A stretch of 64,000 bases of DNA, taken from the NCBI RefSeq assembly GCF_002896875.1, contig NZ_CP023278.1, forward strand, positions 744,001 through 808,000. The letters are read 5' to 3'. This document shows, piece by piece, positions 54,027 through 64,000 of this stretch. The first letter of the stretch is position 1. Each line of letters begins with the position of its first letter. Under the pieces are notes generated by a model. It saw only the letters and a program-made list of their open reading frames with translations. It had not been told where the DNA came from and did no database searches. Source of the DNA: Nostoc sp. CENA543 (GTDB lineage: Bacteria > Cyanobacteriota > Cyanobacteriia > Cyanobacteriales > Nostocaceae). The translations under genes and the position numbers were made by a program.

Positions 54027-54180
54027 GACTCATATTTGATTTTTGAACTTTTATCTTTCCCGCTTGAGCCAGTACAACTGGATACACCCTGATAACCACA
54101 TCTGAAAAGTCGTTTATCTTTTATGTAATTTAACTTCCTCCAATTCGATTAGGTTGCCATTTTGGCAGTTTTTCCCAGAC

Positions 54181-57100
54181 CTACGACGCATAAAGCCAAA
54201 CTCGTAATAAAGATAGTAGTTGTTCTGTATCTACTGGTTTCGCAATGTAGTCTGAGGCACCGGCGGCGATGCAGTGATCGCGATCGCCTTGCATGGCTTT
54301 GGCAGTGAGAGCGATAATTGGTAAGTTCTGAAATTGCTGATTCTGGCGAATTAGCCGCATGGTTTCGTAACCATCCATTTCTGGCATCATCACATCCATC
54401 AAGACCACATCAATATCAGGTGTTACTTCTAACAAGCTAATCCCTTCTCTACCGTTTTCTGCATATATGACCTGCATTTGGTAGCGTTCTAGCATACTAG
54501 TGAGGGCGAAGATGTTACGCACATCATCGTCAACGATTAGCACTTTTTTGCCCACTAAAGAATTGTCTTGAGAATATAGTTGTTCTAAGATTTCCCGCTT
54601 GGGTGTGGGTAAATTTGCCTGGACGCGGTGAAGGAATAATGCGGTTTCATCAAAGAGACGTTCGGGCGATCGCACATCTTTAATGATAATGGTTTCGGCT
54701 ATCCGTCTGAGTTCTGTTTCTTGAGTGGGAGTGATTTCTCTACCTGTGTAGACAACTATGGGCAAAGTTGTACTGTTGGGTTCTCGCTTGATTTGTTCTA
54801 TGAGTTCAAAACCTGTCATATCAGGTAAACCTAAATCTAGAACTAAGCAATCAAATTCCTGAGTGCGAATGGCTTCTAGGGCGGCGGCACCCGTACCAAC
54901 AGCCACAGTTACTACATCGTTATTGCCAATGAGTTCAACAATGCTTTGACGTTGCAAATCATCATCTTCCACCACCAGTAAATTCTTCACTCGCCGTTCT
55001 ACAAAACCTCTAATTTTATACAGGGCTTCGGACATCGCTTCACTAGTTACTGGTTTTTGTAAATAAGCGATCGCACCTAGTAGTAAACCCCGTTGCCGTC
55101 CTTCTTCGACGGTCATAATGTGTACAGGAATATGACGGGTAGTCGGGTCACGTTTGAGGCGACTCAGCACTGTCCATCCATCCATTTCGGGTAAGCGAAT
55201 ATCCAGTAAAATCGCCATTGGTAAAAATTCTTTGGCTAGTTTCAGCCCATCTGTACCAGTTTGGGCGGTAATTACCTGGAATCCGTGCTGTCGTGCCATA
55301 TCTACTAAAATCCGGGCAAAATTAACGTCATCTTCAATAATGAGTAATACTTTATTCTCTGATGCTGTTTTGCTAATGCTGTCGCGGTCGTCTTGGACAA
55401 TAGGGTTTTGGTAAACGACATTTGCTGGGCGTAGCTGTTCATCCTTGGTGTTCCCGTTTGTGTAGCGTACTTTAGAGAAGGGCGTACTCTGCGGAGTTGA
55501 GGATACAGATTCTGCACTGAACTGGGGTAAATAGAAGGTAAATGTACTTCCTTGACCAAGATAGCTGACAAGTTTAATTTCTCCACCTAACAGATGAGCA
55601 ATTTCTCGGCTAATAGATAAGCCTAATCCAGTACCGCCGTATTTGCGGCTGGTTGTGCCATCAGCTTGCTGAAAGGCTTCAAAGATAATTTTCTGTTTAT
55701 CAGGTGCAATGCCAATACCTGTATCACTGACAACGAAAGCTAACACTGTCTGGGCATGGCTTAAAGTCGGTTGATGATCACTCCATCCTTGTTTGGCTAC
55801 CTCAATCCTCAGCCGGACTTCACCCCGTTCCGTAAATTTAAAGGCATTCGAGAGGAGATTTTTTAAGACTTGCTGCAAGCGTTTGATATCTGTACTCACG
55901 TTGCTAGGCAAATCAGGCGCAAATTCAATGGCAAAAGCCAGACCTTTATTTTGAGCCATTTGCCCAAAACTCCGTTCAATCTGTTCAGCCAACTCAGATA
56001 AAGGTATCGAAGTCACATGAATTGACATTGTACCCGATTCAATTTTGGCTAAATCTAAAATGTCATTGATTAATGCCAACAGTTCATTACCGGCTGAGTA
56101 GATGGTTTGGCTGTACTCCACTTGTTTAGCGGTGAGATTACCATCAACGTTATCTGTTAACAATTTGGCCAAAATCAACAAGCTGTTTAGGGGTGTCCGC
56201 AATTCATGGGACATATTCGCTAAAAATTCCGACTTATATCGAGATGAGAGGGCTAGTTGTTCGGCTTTCTCTTCTAATGACCGTCTAGCTTGTTCAATTT
56301 CTTGATTTTTTCGCTCTACTTCTTTTTTCTGGAGGGCTAACAGTTCGGCCTTTTCTTCTAGTTCGGCATTGGTTTGCTGTAATTCTTCCTGTTGTCCCCG
56401 TAATAAGTCTTCCGAGGTTTTGAGTGATTGGGCTTGTTGTTCCAGCCGCTTGTTAGTTTCGCGGAGTTCATTTTGTTGAGTTTGTAGTTCTTGTGCCAGA
56501 GACTGGGATTGTTTGAGTAATTCTTCGGTACGCATCGAGGCGGCAATGGTGTTGAGAACGATCGCAATACTTTCGGTGAGTTGGTCGAAGAACGTTAAAT
56601 GAATTTCACTAAAGCGGCGGAAAGCAGCTAATTCAATTACCGCCGTGACTTGTCCCTCAAATAGCACAGGTAATACTACTGCATTCAGGGGATTGGCTTC
56701 TCCTAAACCGGAGCTAATTTTGATATAGTCACTGGGGACTTCTGTTAACAAAATGCGTTCTTTTTCTAAAGCACATTGCCCCACTAAACCTTCTCCTAAA
56801 TGGAAGCGGTTAGCTAGATGTTTACGTTCGCGGTAGGCGTAGGTACTGAGTAGTTTCAAGTATGATGCTGGTGGATTTTCGCCATTTTCCATTAGGTAGA
56901 AAACGCCGTGTTGCGCGCTGACAAGGGGTGCAAGTTCTGAGAGGATGAGTTTAGATACGGTTTCTAAGTCACGCTGACCTTGCAACATCCGAGTGAATTT
57001 AGCGAGGTTAGTTTTTAACCAGTCTTGCTCAGTATTTTTCTGGGTGGTCTCCCTGAGATTGGCAATCATCTGGTTGATGTTGTCTTTGAGGATTGCCACT

Positions 57101-60100
57101 TCCCCTTGGGCTTCCACAGCAATAGAACGGGTTAAATCGCCTTTAGTTACGGCTGTAGCTACTTCCGCGATCGCCCGTAACTGGGTAGTCAATGTTGCCG
57201 CTAATTCGTTGACGTTGTCCGTGAGGTCTTTCCACGTCCCAGCCGCCCCCGGAACTTTAGCTTGACCGCCTAACTTCCCTTCAATCCCCACTTCCCGCGC
57301 CACTGTCGTCACCTGATTAGCAAAGGTAGCTAGGGTATCAATCATTTCGTTGATGGTTTCCGCCAAGGTTTCAATTTCCCCTTTGGCATCTAACATCAGT
57401 TTGCGTTTTAAGTCACCATTCGCCACCGCCGTCACAACTCTGGCGATACCCCGCACTTGGGCTGTCAAGTTCCCCGCCATCGAGTTAACGTTATCTGTTA
57501 AGTCTTTCCAGGTTCCCGCTACACCTTGGACTAAGGCTTGACCACCTAATTTCCCTTCTGTTCCTACCTCCCGCGCTACCCTTGTTACTTCCGAGGCAAA
57601 GGAACTGAGTTGATCCACCATTGTATTAATCGTGTTTTTCAACTCCAAAATTTCACCTTTGACATCCACGGTGATTTTCTTCGACAGGTCGCCATTGGCT
57701 ACCGCCTTCGTCACTTCTGCAATGTTCCGCACTTGGGCTGTGAGATTTCCCGCCATCAAGTTGACGTTATCTGTCAAGTCTTTCCAAGTCCCACCCACAC
57801 CCCGGACGTAGGCTTGTACACCCAGTTTTCCTTCTGTTCCCACTTCTCTGGCGACCCTTGTCACCTCAGAAGCAAAGGAGTTGAGCTGATCCACCATTGT
57901 ATTAATCGTGTTTTTCAACTCCAAAATTTCACCCTTCACATCCACGGTGATTTTCTTCGACAGGTCGCCATTGGCTACCGCCGTTGTCACCTCGGCAATA
58001 TTTCTTACCTGTGCCGTCAAACTCCCCGCCATAAAGTTCACGCTGTCGGTCAAGTCCTTCCACGTACCCGCCACACCTTTGACTTCGGCTTGTACGCCCA
58101 GCTTTCCTTCTGTTCCCACCTCCCGCGCTACCCTTGTCACCTCTGAGGCAAAAGAGTTGAGCTGATCCACCATTGTATTGACGGTGTTTTTCAACTCCAG
58201 AATTTCGCCTTTGACATCCACGGAAATTTTCTTCGACAGGTCGCCGTTAGCTACAGCCGTTGTCACCGCCGCAATGTTTCTTACCTGTGCCGTCAAACTC
58301 CCCGCCATGAAGTTCACACTGTCGGTCAAGTCTTTCCATGTACCGGCGACACCCTTGACATCGGCTTGTACACCCAGTTTCCCTTCACTACCTACTTCTC
58401 GCGCTACCCTTGTCACCTCAGAAGCAAAGGAGTTGAGCTGATCCACCATGATATTGATTGTGTTTTTCAACTCCAGAATTTCGCCTTTGACTTGTACCGT
58501 GATTTTCTTGGATAAGTCACCATTTGCGATCGCAGTTGCTACTTCGGCAATGTTCCTGACTTGGTCGGTGAGGTTGCCTGCCATCATATTCACCGCGCCG
58601 GTTAAGTCCTTCCATGTACCCGCCACACCGCGCACTTCGGCTTGTACACCCAACTTTCCTTCTGTTCCCACCTCCCGCGCTACCCTGGTCACTTCTGATG
58701 CAAAGGAACTGAGTTGATCCACCATTGTGTTAATCGTGTTTTTCAACTCCAAAATTTCGCCCTTCACATCCACGGTGATTTTTTTGGATAGGTCGCCGTT
58801 CGCTACCGCCGTCGTTACTTCGGCAATATTTCTTACCTGCGCCGTCAAACTCCCCGCCATGAAGTTCACACTATCGGTCAAGTCTTTCCACGTACCCGCC
58901 ACGCCTCGCACTTCGGCTTGTACTCCCAGTTTCCCTTCACTACCTACCTCTCGCGCCACCCTAGTAACTTCTGATGCAAAGGAGTTGAGCTGATCCACCA
59001 TTGTATTAATCGTGTTCTTCAACTCCAGAATTTCACCCTTCACATCCACGGTGATTTTTTTGGACAAGTCGCCAGTCGCTACCGCCGTTGTCACCTCGGC
59101 AATATTTCTTACCTGTGCCGTCAAACTCCCTGCCATGAAGTTCACGCTGTCAGTCAAGTCTTTCCACGTACCGGCAACACCTCTGACATCAGCTTGTACA
59201 CCCAGTTTCCCTTCACTACCTACTTCTCGTGCCACCCTGGTAACTTCTGATGCAAAGGAACTGAGTTGATCCACCATGATATTAATCGTGTTTTTCAACT
59301 CAAAAATTTCACCCCTGACATCAACAGTAATTTTCTTCGATAAATCTCCGTTAGCGATCGCGGTTGCTACCTCAGCAATATTCCGCACCTGTCCTGTGAG
59401 GTTTCCTGCCATCAAGTTGACATTATCGGTTAAGTCTTTCCAAGTCCCGGCAACGCCTCGTACTTCTGCTTGTACACCCAGTTTGCCTTCTGTTCCCACT
59501 TCCCGCGCCACCCTTGTTACCTCAGAAGCAAAGGAGTTGAGCTGATCCACCATTGTATTAATCGTGTTTTTCAGCTCCAAAATTTCACCCTTCACATCCA
59601 CGGTGATTTTCTTGGATAGGTCGCCATTCGCTACCGCCGTCGTCACCTCGGCAATATTTCTTACCTGCGCCGTCAAACTCCCCGCCATGAAGTTTACACT
59701 GTCGGTCAAGTCTTTCCACGTCCCCGCCACGCCTTTAACTTCTGCTTGACCACCTAATTTTCCTTCTGCGCCTACCTCCCGCGCCACCCTGGTAACTTCT
59801 GATGCAAAGGAGTTCAGTTGATCCACCATGATGTTGACGGTGTTTTTCAACTCTAGAATCTCTCCCTTGACATCCACGGTGATTTTCTTCGACAAGTCAC
59901 CATTCGCTACAGCTGTCGTCACTTCCGCAATATTCCGTACCTGTGCTGTCAGATTCCCTGCCATCAGGTTGACGTTATCAGTTAAGTCTTTCCAAGTCCC
60001 AGCAACGCCTCTAACTTCTGCTTGTACACCCAGTTTGCCTTCCGTTCCTACTTCCCGCGCTACCCTAGTAACTTCCGATGCAAAAGAATTAAGTTGATCC

Positions 60101-60825
60101 ACCATTGTATTGACGGTGTTTTTCAACTCTAAAATTTCGCCTTTGACATCAACTGTAATTTTCTTCGATAAATCACCATTGGCGATCGCGGTTGCGACTT
60201 CTGCAATGTTCCGCACCTGTCCGGTGAGGTTTCCTGCCATCAAGTTGACGTTATCGGTTAAGTCTTTCCAAGTCCCGGCAACACCTCGTACTTCTGCTTG
60301 TACACCCAGTTTGCCTTCGGTTCCCACTTCCCGCGCTACCCGCGTCACTTCACCAGCAAAGGAACTCAGCCTTGTCACCATCGTATTGACAATGTTGGCA
60401 GTTTGCAGAAACTCTCCCTTCAGGGGTCTAGCGTCAATTTCTGTGGCGATGGTTTGGGATAAGTCACCGTTAGCTACAGCCCGAATCACCCGTGTAGTTT
60501 CTGCCGTAGGCTGAACTAAATCTGTAATTAGAGTATTGACAGAATTGACACAATCTGACCACGAACCACGGACATTTCCTAATGAGGCACGTTCACTAAT
60601 TTTGCCCTCTTTGCCAACAACATTGCTAATGCGCTTTAGCTCTGCTGCCATGCGCTCATTTTGGTCAATGATATCGTTGAGCGTATCAGCTATTTTCCCA
60701 GCTATACCAGTTTGGTCAATTGGCATCCGAGCAGAAAAATCACCTTTTTTTACAGATGTCAGGGTTTTGAGTAGCTCTTTTAAATCCAGGTGGTCAGATT
60801 CTTTAGTTAACTGTTCGGTTGCCAT
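54181..60825 (-). CDS. Giant soluble hybrid histidine kinase with poly-HAMP array and three receiver domains
   Basis: The 2214-residue protein has no membrane helix. Residues ~20-1255 form a chain of HAMP-like units; about twelve copies of a 92-residue module ([49 protein letters not shown]) are nearly identical. A GAF domain follows (~1275-1420), then coiled coil, HisKA with phospho-His in [12 protein letters not shown] (near 1538), and HATPase (LLSNAFKF near 1660, GTGLGLSIS near 1732). Three receivers follow with phospho-Asp in [11 protein letters not shown] (~1875), LVLDLGLPD (~1997) and [11 protein letters not shown] (~2143). The layout recalls fungal group III (Nik1/Os-1) kinases, where poly-HAMP senses osmotic or chemical stress. 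Signal and output are unknown here. Confidence 0.95.
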   Translation of the reverse strand: MATEQLTKESDHLDLKELLKTLTSVKKGDFSARMPIDQTGIAGKIADTLNDIIDQNERMAAELKRISNVVGKEGKISERASLGNVRGSWSDCVNSVNTLITDLVQPTAETTRVIRAVANGDLSQTIATEIDARPLKGEFLQTANIVNTMVTRLSSFAGEVTRVAREVGTEGKLGVQAEVRGVAGTWKDLTDNVNLMAGNLTGQVRNIAEVATAIANGDLSKKITVDVKGEILELKNTVNTMVDQLNSFASEVTRVAREVGTEGKLGVQAEVRGVAGTWKDLTDNVNLMAGNLTAQVRNIAEVTTAVANGDLSKKITVDVKGEILELKNTVNIMVDQLNSFASEVTRVAREVGAEGKLGGQAEVKGVAGTWKDLTDSVNFMAGSLTAQVRNIAEVTTAVANGDLSKKITVDVKGEILELKNTINTMVDQLNSFASEVTRVAREVGTEGKLGVQAEVRGVAGTWKDLTDNVNLMAGNLTGQVRNIAEVATAIANGDLSKKITVDVRGEIFELKNTINIMVDQLSSFASEVTRVAREVGSEGKLGVQADVRGVAGTWKDLTDSVNFMAGSLTAQVRNIAEVTTAVATGDLSKKITVDVKGEILELKNTINTMVDQLNSFASEVTRVAREVGSEGKLGVQAEVRGVAGTWKDLTDSVNFMAGSLTAQVRNIAEVTTAVANGDLSKKITVDVKGEILELKNTINTMVDQLSSFASEVTRVAREVGTEGKLGVQAEVRGVAGTWKDLTGAVNMMAGNLTDQVRNIAEVATAIANGDLSKKITVQVKGEILELKNTINIMVDQLNSFASEVTRVAREVGSEGKLGVQADVKGVAGTWKDLTDSVNFMAGSLTAQVRNIAAVTTAVANGDLSKKISVDVKGEILELKNTVNTMVDQLNSFASEVTRVAREVGTEGKLGVQAEVKGVAGTWKDLTDSVNFMAGSLTAQVRNIAEVTTAVANGDLSKKITVDVKGEILELKNTINTMVDQLNSFASEVTRVAREVGTEGKLGVQAYVRGVGGTWKDLTDNVNLMAGNLTAQVRNIAEVTKAVANGDLSKKITVDVKGEILELKNTINTMVDQLSSFASEVTRVAREVGTEGKLGGQALVQGVAGTWKDLTDNVNSMAGNLTAQVRGIARVVTAVANGDLKRKLMLDAKGEIETLAETINEMIDTLATFANQVTTVAREVGIEGKLGGQAKVPGAAGTWKDLTDNVNELAATLTTQLRAIAEVATAVTKGDLTRSIAVEAQGEVAILKDNINQMIANLRETTQKNTEQDWLKTNLAKFTRMLQGQRDLETVSKLILSELAPLVSAQHGVFYLMENGENPPASYLKLLSTYAYRERKHLANRFHLGEGLVGQCALEKERILLTEVPSDYIKISSGLGEANPLNAVVLPVLFEGQVTAVIELAAFRRFSEIHLTFFDQLTESIAIVLNTIAASMRTEELLKQSQSLAQELQTQQNELRETNKRLEQQAQSLKTSEDLLRGQQEELQQTNAELEEKAELLALQKKEVERKNQEIEQARRSLEEKAEQLALSSRYKSEFLANMSHELRTPLNSLLILAKLLTDNVDGNLTAKQVEYSQTIYSAGNELLALINDILDLAKIESGTMSIHVTSIPLSELAEQIERSFGQMAQNKGLAFAIEFAPDLPSNVSTDIKRLQQVLKNLLSNAFKFTERGEVRLRIEVAKQGWSDHQPTLSHAQTVLAFVVSDTGIGIAPDKQKIIFEAFQQADGTTSRKYGGTGLGLSISREIAHLLGGEIKLVSYLGQGSTFTFYLPQFSAESVSSTPQSTPFSKVRYTNGNTKDEQLRPANVVYQNPIVQDDRDSISKTASENKVLLIIEDDVNFARILVDMARQHGFQVITAQTGTDGLKLAKEFLPMAILLDIRLPEMDGWTVLSRLKRDPTTRHIPVHIMTVEEGRQRGLLLGAIAYLQKPVTSEAMSEALYKIRGFVERRVKNLLVVEDDDLQRQSIVELIGNNDVVTVAVGTGAAALEAIRTQEFDCLVLDLGLPDMTGFELIEQIKREPNSTTLPIVVYTGREITPTQETELRRIAETIIIKDVRSPERLFDETALFLHRVQANLPTPKREILEQLYSQDNSLVGKKVLIVDDDVRNIFALTSMLERYQMQVIYAENGREGISLLEVTPDIDVVLMDVMMPEMDGYETMRLIRQNQQFQNLPIIALTAKAMQGDRDHCIAAGASDYIAKPVDTEQLLSLLRVWLYAS
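57540..60370 (-). repeat. Tandem 276-bp repeats inside the kinase gene
   Basis: The string TTGATCCACCAT or GCTGATCCACCAT recurs at about 57610, 57886, 58162, 58438, 58712, 58988, 59264, 59540, 59816 and 60092, a strict 276-bp period (92 codons). Units are very similar in DNA, so recent duplication or gene conversion is likely. Confidence 0.9.
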
Positions 60826-61657
60826 AGTACAGCCTTTTTAAGATTACGATGTCTTTTGATCCCCAGACAATATTGGAGGGTATGGTGAAACCAAGGACAA
60901 TTTTTCTGGTTTCACCCTCAGCATGACTTATACCAATTTTGGATTTTGGATTTTGCGTTCGCGTAGCGTGTCGAAGACAAAAGTTCTGTAGGCGGGTTTC
61001 CCGCCGTAGGAAACTTTTCAAGACGGATTTTGGAGCAAAAGCCTAGATTTTTAGGCTATTCCAGAATCTCGCAACAATACTAACTATCACAATTTGGTAT
61101 TAAGTCCCATGACTATGCTAGATAGAAAATGCTATTGCTGACAGTTTTAAAAATACTACTTAGCAAATCATAGCCGCTATTTAGCTTCTACAATTAGTCT
61201 CTATAAAATTTTTTTTATCGTCGAAAAAATAATAGTTAATTTACCTATGTCTTCAGACATAATCCTTTTGATATAGTAAGGCAAACACTTCTAATTAGGC
61301 TCATCATCATTCATCTTTTCAGACTGATTTAATTGTAACAAAAGATACCCTAAAATTTGTGTAAGCCTTACAGCCCTGGCTTTATACAACTTAAATGCTG
61401 ATTCGCTTACCAATACAAGATAGAAGCATAGCTTTGGCTGCTCATAGCGTCTTTTTAGCGTAGTTTCTCGTAGAGAATAGAAGACTCGTATATAAAAAAA
61501 TTAATCGTTAAAAAAGTGACAATAACACTAATTCAAAATGCACACACAATTTAAAATAAGGCTGGTTAACAAAATATTTACTTATTGATCATATGAGACG
61601 ATCAATGGCTTTTATGGTTTACATATCTATCATATTTTTGAATTGAGTGACTCTAGC
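60826..61657. other. Non-coding region upstream of the large kinase, with one MITE-like element
   Basis: Besides the element at 60930-61100 no gene or RNA is recognised. The stretch is AT-rich and ends at the insertion sequence. Confidence 0.4.
60930..61100. mobile_element. MITE-like element, ATACCAA-ended, long copy
   Basis: The 171-bp unit begins ATACCAATTTTGGATTTTGG and ends AATTTGGTAT. It contains TAGGCTATTCCAGAA, the reverse of the core in the 14060-14152 copy. An extra ~75 bp (60955-61030) with GGCGGGTTTCCCGCC and GCGTAGCG sequences appears to be inserted in its middle relative to that copy. Confidence 0.6.
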
Positions 61658-61664
61658 AATGAAA
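61658..61664. repeat. Left target-site duplication of the insertion sequence
   Basis: AATGAAA directly before the left terminal repeat equals AATGAAA at 63168-63174 directly after the right one. Confidence 0.85.
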
Positions 61665-63167
61665 CTGGAGTTTAGACTAAGCAGCAAAAAATGACCCAGG
61701 AAGGCTGAGTTGAAAATAAATAGGCATTAGACATAAAAATCGACAATCTTAAGCAGATTCTGATTGTTGCTTACGTGGCTTAGTTGTAGTTTTTCTAACA
61801 ACAGGATAGCGAATTCTACGTTGTCGGGGTTGTCCAGTCTTCCAGCCAGGGGACTTTCCGCGAGGTTTGGGCGGACGGGCAGGAGTACCAATCGTCGCTA
61901 AAATACTTCCCATCGCCTGAGCAACCCTACCTGGAGTCAAACTAACTAATAACTTTTGCCAAGGTAAAGGGTTGTCTGCAACGATATCACGGGCTAACCA
62001 CAATTCCCAAGTCATGATGGGCATTAAGTCACTCCAACGCTCACATTGCTTAGGGGTACGTAGCTTGGGAAGAGTCCAGTGTAAGCGTTGCTTCAAAAAG
62101 CGATACCAGTGGTCAACAGTAAAACGCCGCAAGTAGAGTTGCCAAACTTCTTCTAAAGGCGGCATTTGTTCTCCCAGCCAAGCCAACCACAAAGGTTTTG
62201 ACACCCGCAAGTTGCCAAGCTCATCAAGACGCTCAACCCGAATCAAGGACATCGGACGTGTAGCGGCTTTCCGAAAATGAAAATTTGACCACAAGCTCAC
62301 CTTGATACGTCCTAGTTTTGGATGATTTACTTCTATAGTTTGAATGGCTTGAGTCCATGTCGAAGCATCATTCAACTTAAATTTATCACCATGTTTTCTC
62401 GGTCGTCCCTTGCCAGAATATGGTGGTGGTGCGCCCCATAAACAAAGATTTGAACGCAAACGTACCAAAATGTCTGCTTTAATATTACTCGTCTTCAAAA
62501 CGAAAGGAGCGCACCCGTACTCACTATCCCAAACCGAAATTGGTCTGGTAGGTAAATTTTCACAAACTTGTTGTAATTGCCATGCTGCTTTCTGGATTGG
62601 GCTTTCCCAACTGGTAATTCGCTCGTGTCTCAATGGTAATGCCCAACTGCCCGAACTCTCCGGTATCCAAGCAATGGTGCTATAGCCCTGACCAATGGTG
62701 ATTGGTTTGTCACCTCCCATTGAGACACTGCTGTGTTCAATTGTCCTTTCCTGTAGCGTTACCGCATCTGGCCTTGGCCAAGCTGTATGGTCGCCAGCCA
62801 ACAACGGACGACCCTGGTGTGGCATCTGTTTGATGTATAACTGCATCAATTTTTGTCGCTGTGGCCTGCTATCTTGTAACGCTTCATAAATACTTGACCA
62901 CTTGCGTCTAAATGCTGGTGATAGTGATAAATCTGCCAAACTGTAAGCGTTCCGAGTTAGCAATATTGCATCCATCAGTTCAAATGTTGCATCATGCGCT
63001 CTACCTAGATAGTTATACGCTGCTTGACGAAATTCCTCTAATTTGGCACGGTTCATATTGGCAGATGAGAGTTGGTGGTTCTTCTCTCAGCTTCTGCTAA
63101 TAGGGGACTGTGTTCAAGCACACCCCTTATTTTTCGTTGTCGCACCGGGAACTAGTCTAAACTCCAG
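61665..63167. mobile_element. Complete 1503-bp insertion sequence
   Basis: Perfect 15-bp terminal inverted repeats (CTGGAGTTTAGACTA at 61665-61679 and its complement at 63153-63167) enclose one transposase gene. A 7-bp direct duplication AATGAAA flanks the element on both sides. Intact ends, intact gene and intact duplication indicate a recent insertion. Confidence 0.93.
61749..63056 (-). CDS. DDE-type transposase
   Basis: The 435-residue transposase has a DDE/RNase H-like core. First Asp is in LLAGDHTAWPRP (near 97), second in SVWDSEYGCAPF (near 182), and the helix TVDHWYRFLKQRLHW (near 320) is near the expected third acidic site. The basic C-terminus (KPRGKSPGWKTGQPRQRRIR) may bind DNA. 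It belongs to a cyanobacterial transposase group with long, intact frames (IS701/NF041680-like); the exact IS family cannot be named with certainty. The reading frame is intact, so the element may still be mobile. Confidence 0.9.
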   Translation of the reverse strand: MNRAKLEEFRQAAYNYLGRAHDATFELMDAILLTRNAYSLADLSLSPAFRRKWSSIYEALQDSRPQRQKLMQLYIKQMPHQGRPLLAGDHTAWPRPDAVTLQERTIEHSSVSMGGDKPITIGQGYSTIAWIPESSGSWALPLRHERITSWESPIQKAAWQLQQVCENLPTRPISVWDSEYGCAPFVLKTSNIKADILVRLRSNLCLWGAPPPYSGKGRPRKHGDKFKLNDASTWTQAIQTIEVNHPKLGRIKVSLWSNFHFRKAATRPMSLIRVERLDELGNLRVSKPLWLAWLGEQMPPLEEVWQLYLRRFTVDHWYRFLKQRLHWTLPKLRTPKQCERWSDLMPIMTWELWLARDIVADNPLPWQKLLVSLTPGRVAQAMGSILATIGTPARPPKPRGKSPGWKTGQPRQRRIRYPVVRKTTTKPRKQQSESA

Positions 63168-63174
63168 AATGAAA
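63168..63174. repeat. Right target-site duplication of the insertion sequence
   Basis: AATGAAA follows the right terminal repeat and matches 61658-61664. Confidence 0.85.
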
Positions 63175-63383
63175 GTCTACCCATATTTATTTCCTAACTA
63201 TCTCAATAATTATTTTTGGGTTAAATGCTATTAGCGAGACTGACTTTTCACGTTATGTGGAAAAGTTAACGCAAAACCTCATACCAAATTGGGATCTAGG
63301 ATTCCTACTTGATTTTTGAACAGATACATAGGGGAGGCAAATTGCAGTGTGGATTTTCCTCCTGCAATCTTGCCGTGCGGAAT

Positions 63384-64000
63384 TTATACGATTTGTCGGA
63401 TTCCCGGAATACCGTTATCAACTACAAAGGAAGCTCGATTGCTAATTGTCCCGAAAGGAGTTGTGACACCAGACACCACAAGATAATCCGATCGCCAACT
63501 AGTAGGAGTCACAGTACAACGCACATATCCCCGTTGCCCATTGTAGAACTTAATGTGGGGATTATCTGGTAAATAAGCTTGTATTGCGGGAGTAATATCA
63601 GCACCATCACCACCAGAACTAATGGAACTACAAACAAACTCACTAGCTAATGTGGCTGAAGCAGGGTTATCAAAATTCGCTTTGAGATCCATCGCCCAAT
63701 GAGAATGCACATCACCTGCTAAGGAAACCGGGTTGGATGGTTGACGCTGGGCGATAAAATTCATTAAGCGATTACGGGAAGCTACATACCCATCCCATTT
63801 ATCCATACTGAAAGATTGACCCTCGCCGGGGGTAAAATCTCTCTGAGCAATGGGAACTTGCTGCGCTAAGATATTCCACCTCGCTGAAGATTTATCCAGT
63901 CCATCAAATAGCCATTCTTCTTGCGCTTGACCTGTAATTGTGGCTTGGGGACTGAGTGCATCTAGACAACCTGTTCTTGTACCGTCGCCACAAGGTTGGT
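63384..64000 (-). CDS. phoD: PhoD-like alkaline phosphatase (partial, C-terminal part)
   Basis: The reverse frame is open from the right edge to the stop at 63384, ~205 residues of the C-terminal part. ITGQAQEEWLFDGLDKSSAR, WNILAQQVPIAQRDF, NPVSLAGDVHSHWAMDLK and FVCSSISSGG are typical of PhoD phosphatases, secreted by the Tat route and active in phosphate starvation; the GDVHSHW motif holds metal ligands. The N-terminal part with signal and phosphate site lies outside the window. The IS ends ~215 bp downstream of its stop. Confidence 0.92.
   Translation of the reverse strand, partial: QPCGDGTRTGCLDALSPQATITGQAQEEWLFDGLDKSSARWNILAQQVPIAQRDFTPGEGQSFSMDKWDGYVASRNRLMNFIAQRQPSNPVSLAGDVHSHWAMDLKANFDNPASATLASEFVCSSISSGGDGADITPAIQAYLPDNPHIKFYNGQRGYVRCTVTPTSWRSDYLVVSGVTTPFGTISNRASFVVDNGIPGIRQIV

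Noticed and set aside
57593-60514. Many forward-strand open frames of 60-180 codons in the kinase region
   Set aside because: They are antisense shadows of the 276-bp repeats; their similarity to each other only reflects the coding repeats on the reverse strand.

Overview
The window looks like chromosome of a filamentous, Nostoc/Anabaena-type cyanobacterium. The evidence is the many HIP1-like GCGATCGC octamers inside genes, heptanucleotide tandem repeats (TAATGAC/TAGTCAT/GTGCTGAG types) between genes, several short palindromic mobile elements, and typical cyanobacterial genes: an NblS/Hik33 kinase beside purD, 6S RNA beside purK, DUF1997 and DUF4079 proteins, a thylakoid-type pentapeptide protein, FtsH and a PEP-CTERM protein. 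The species cannot be fixed from the sequence alone.

Layout. 1-244 is the start of a gene that runs off the left edge. 730-3199 is a three-gene operon of unknown function whose products share a GD[I/V] C-terminal module. 3286-7939 holds ackA, a secreted His/Arg/Tyr-rich protein, a class IV aminotransferase and ftsH. 8172-10579 holds a zinc-ribbon/kinase/RDD protein and small membrane proteins. 10856-13762 holds UV endonuclease uvsE, an Hsp70-like protein and tRNA-Gln(UUG). 14212-21851 is an AT-rich accessory stretch with a TerB-dynamin GTPase, a helical protein of unknown function and a peptidoglycan-binding protein. 22260-25747 is purD-nblS. 26041-33259 holds an epimerase, a GH104-like lysozyme, an NmrA-like reductase, DUF1997, DUF4079, an ankyrin protein, a CbiG C-terminal domain and a holin-like protein. 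33395-39597 holds a two-domain peptidoglycan-binding protein, an M16 protease pair, 6S RNA, purK and a pentapeptide protein. 40131-48953 holds small proteins, a nucleoside-kinase-like P-loop protein, a PEP-CTERM protein, a methyltransferase, aroE, a deoxyhypusine-synthase-like enzyme, a subtilase and a Uma2 protein. 49040-53543 holds an orphan Cas6 fused to a helix-turn-helix tail, an unknown helical protein and DUF1636-cobK. 54181-60825 is a 2214-residue soluble hybrid histidine kinase with about twelve HAMP-type repeats. 61665-63167 is a complete insertion sequence. The right edge carries the 3' part of a PhoD-like phosphatase.

The genes are mostly short transcription units. The clearest linked pairs are purD-nblS, pentapeptide-purK (ATGA overlap) followed by 6S RNA, the two M16 genes, DUF1636-cobK and kinase-PH-like protein. 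Two cobalamin loci are separated by about 20 kb.

The most distinctive signals are the 730-3199 operon with its repeated module, the TerB-dynamin protein, the poly-HAMP kinase with 276-bp DNA repeats, and small mobile elements that alter gene ends. One such element makes a start codon, and heptamer repeats supply the stop codons of at least seven genes. No CRISPR array, prophage, rRNA operon or clear defence island is visible.
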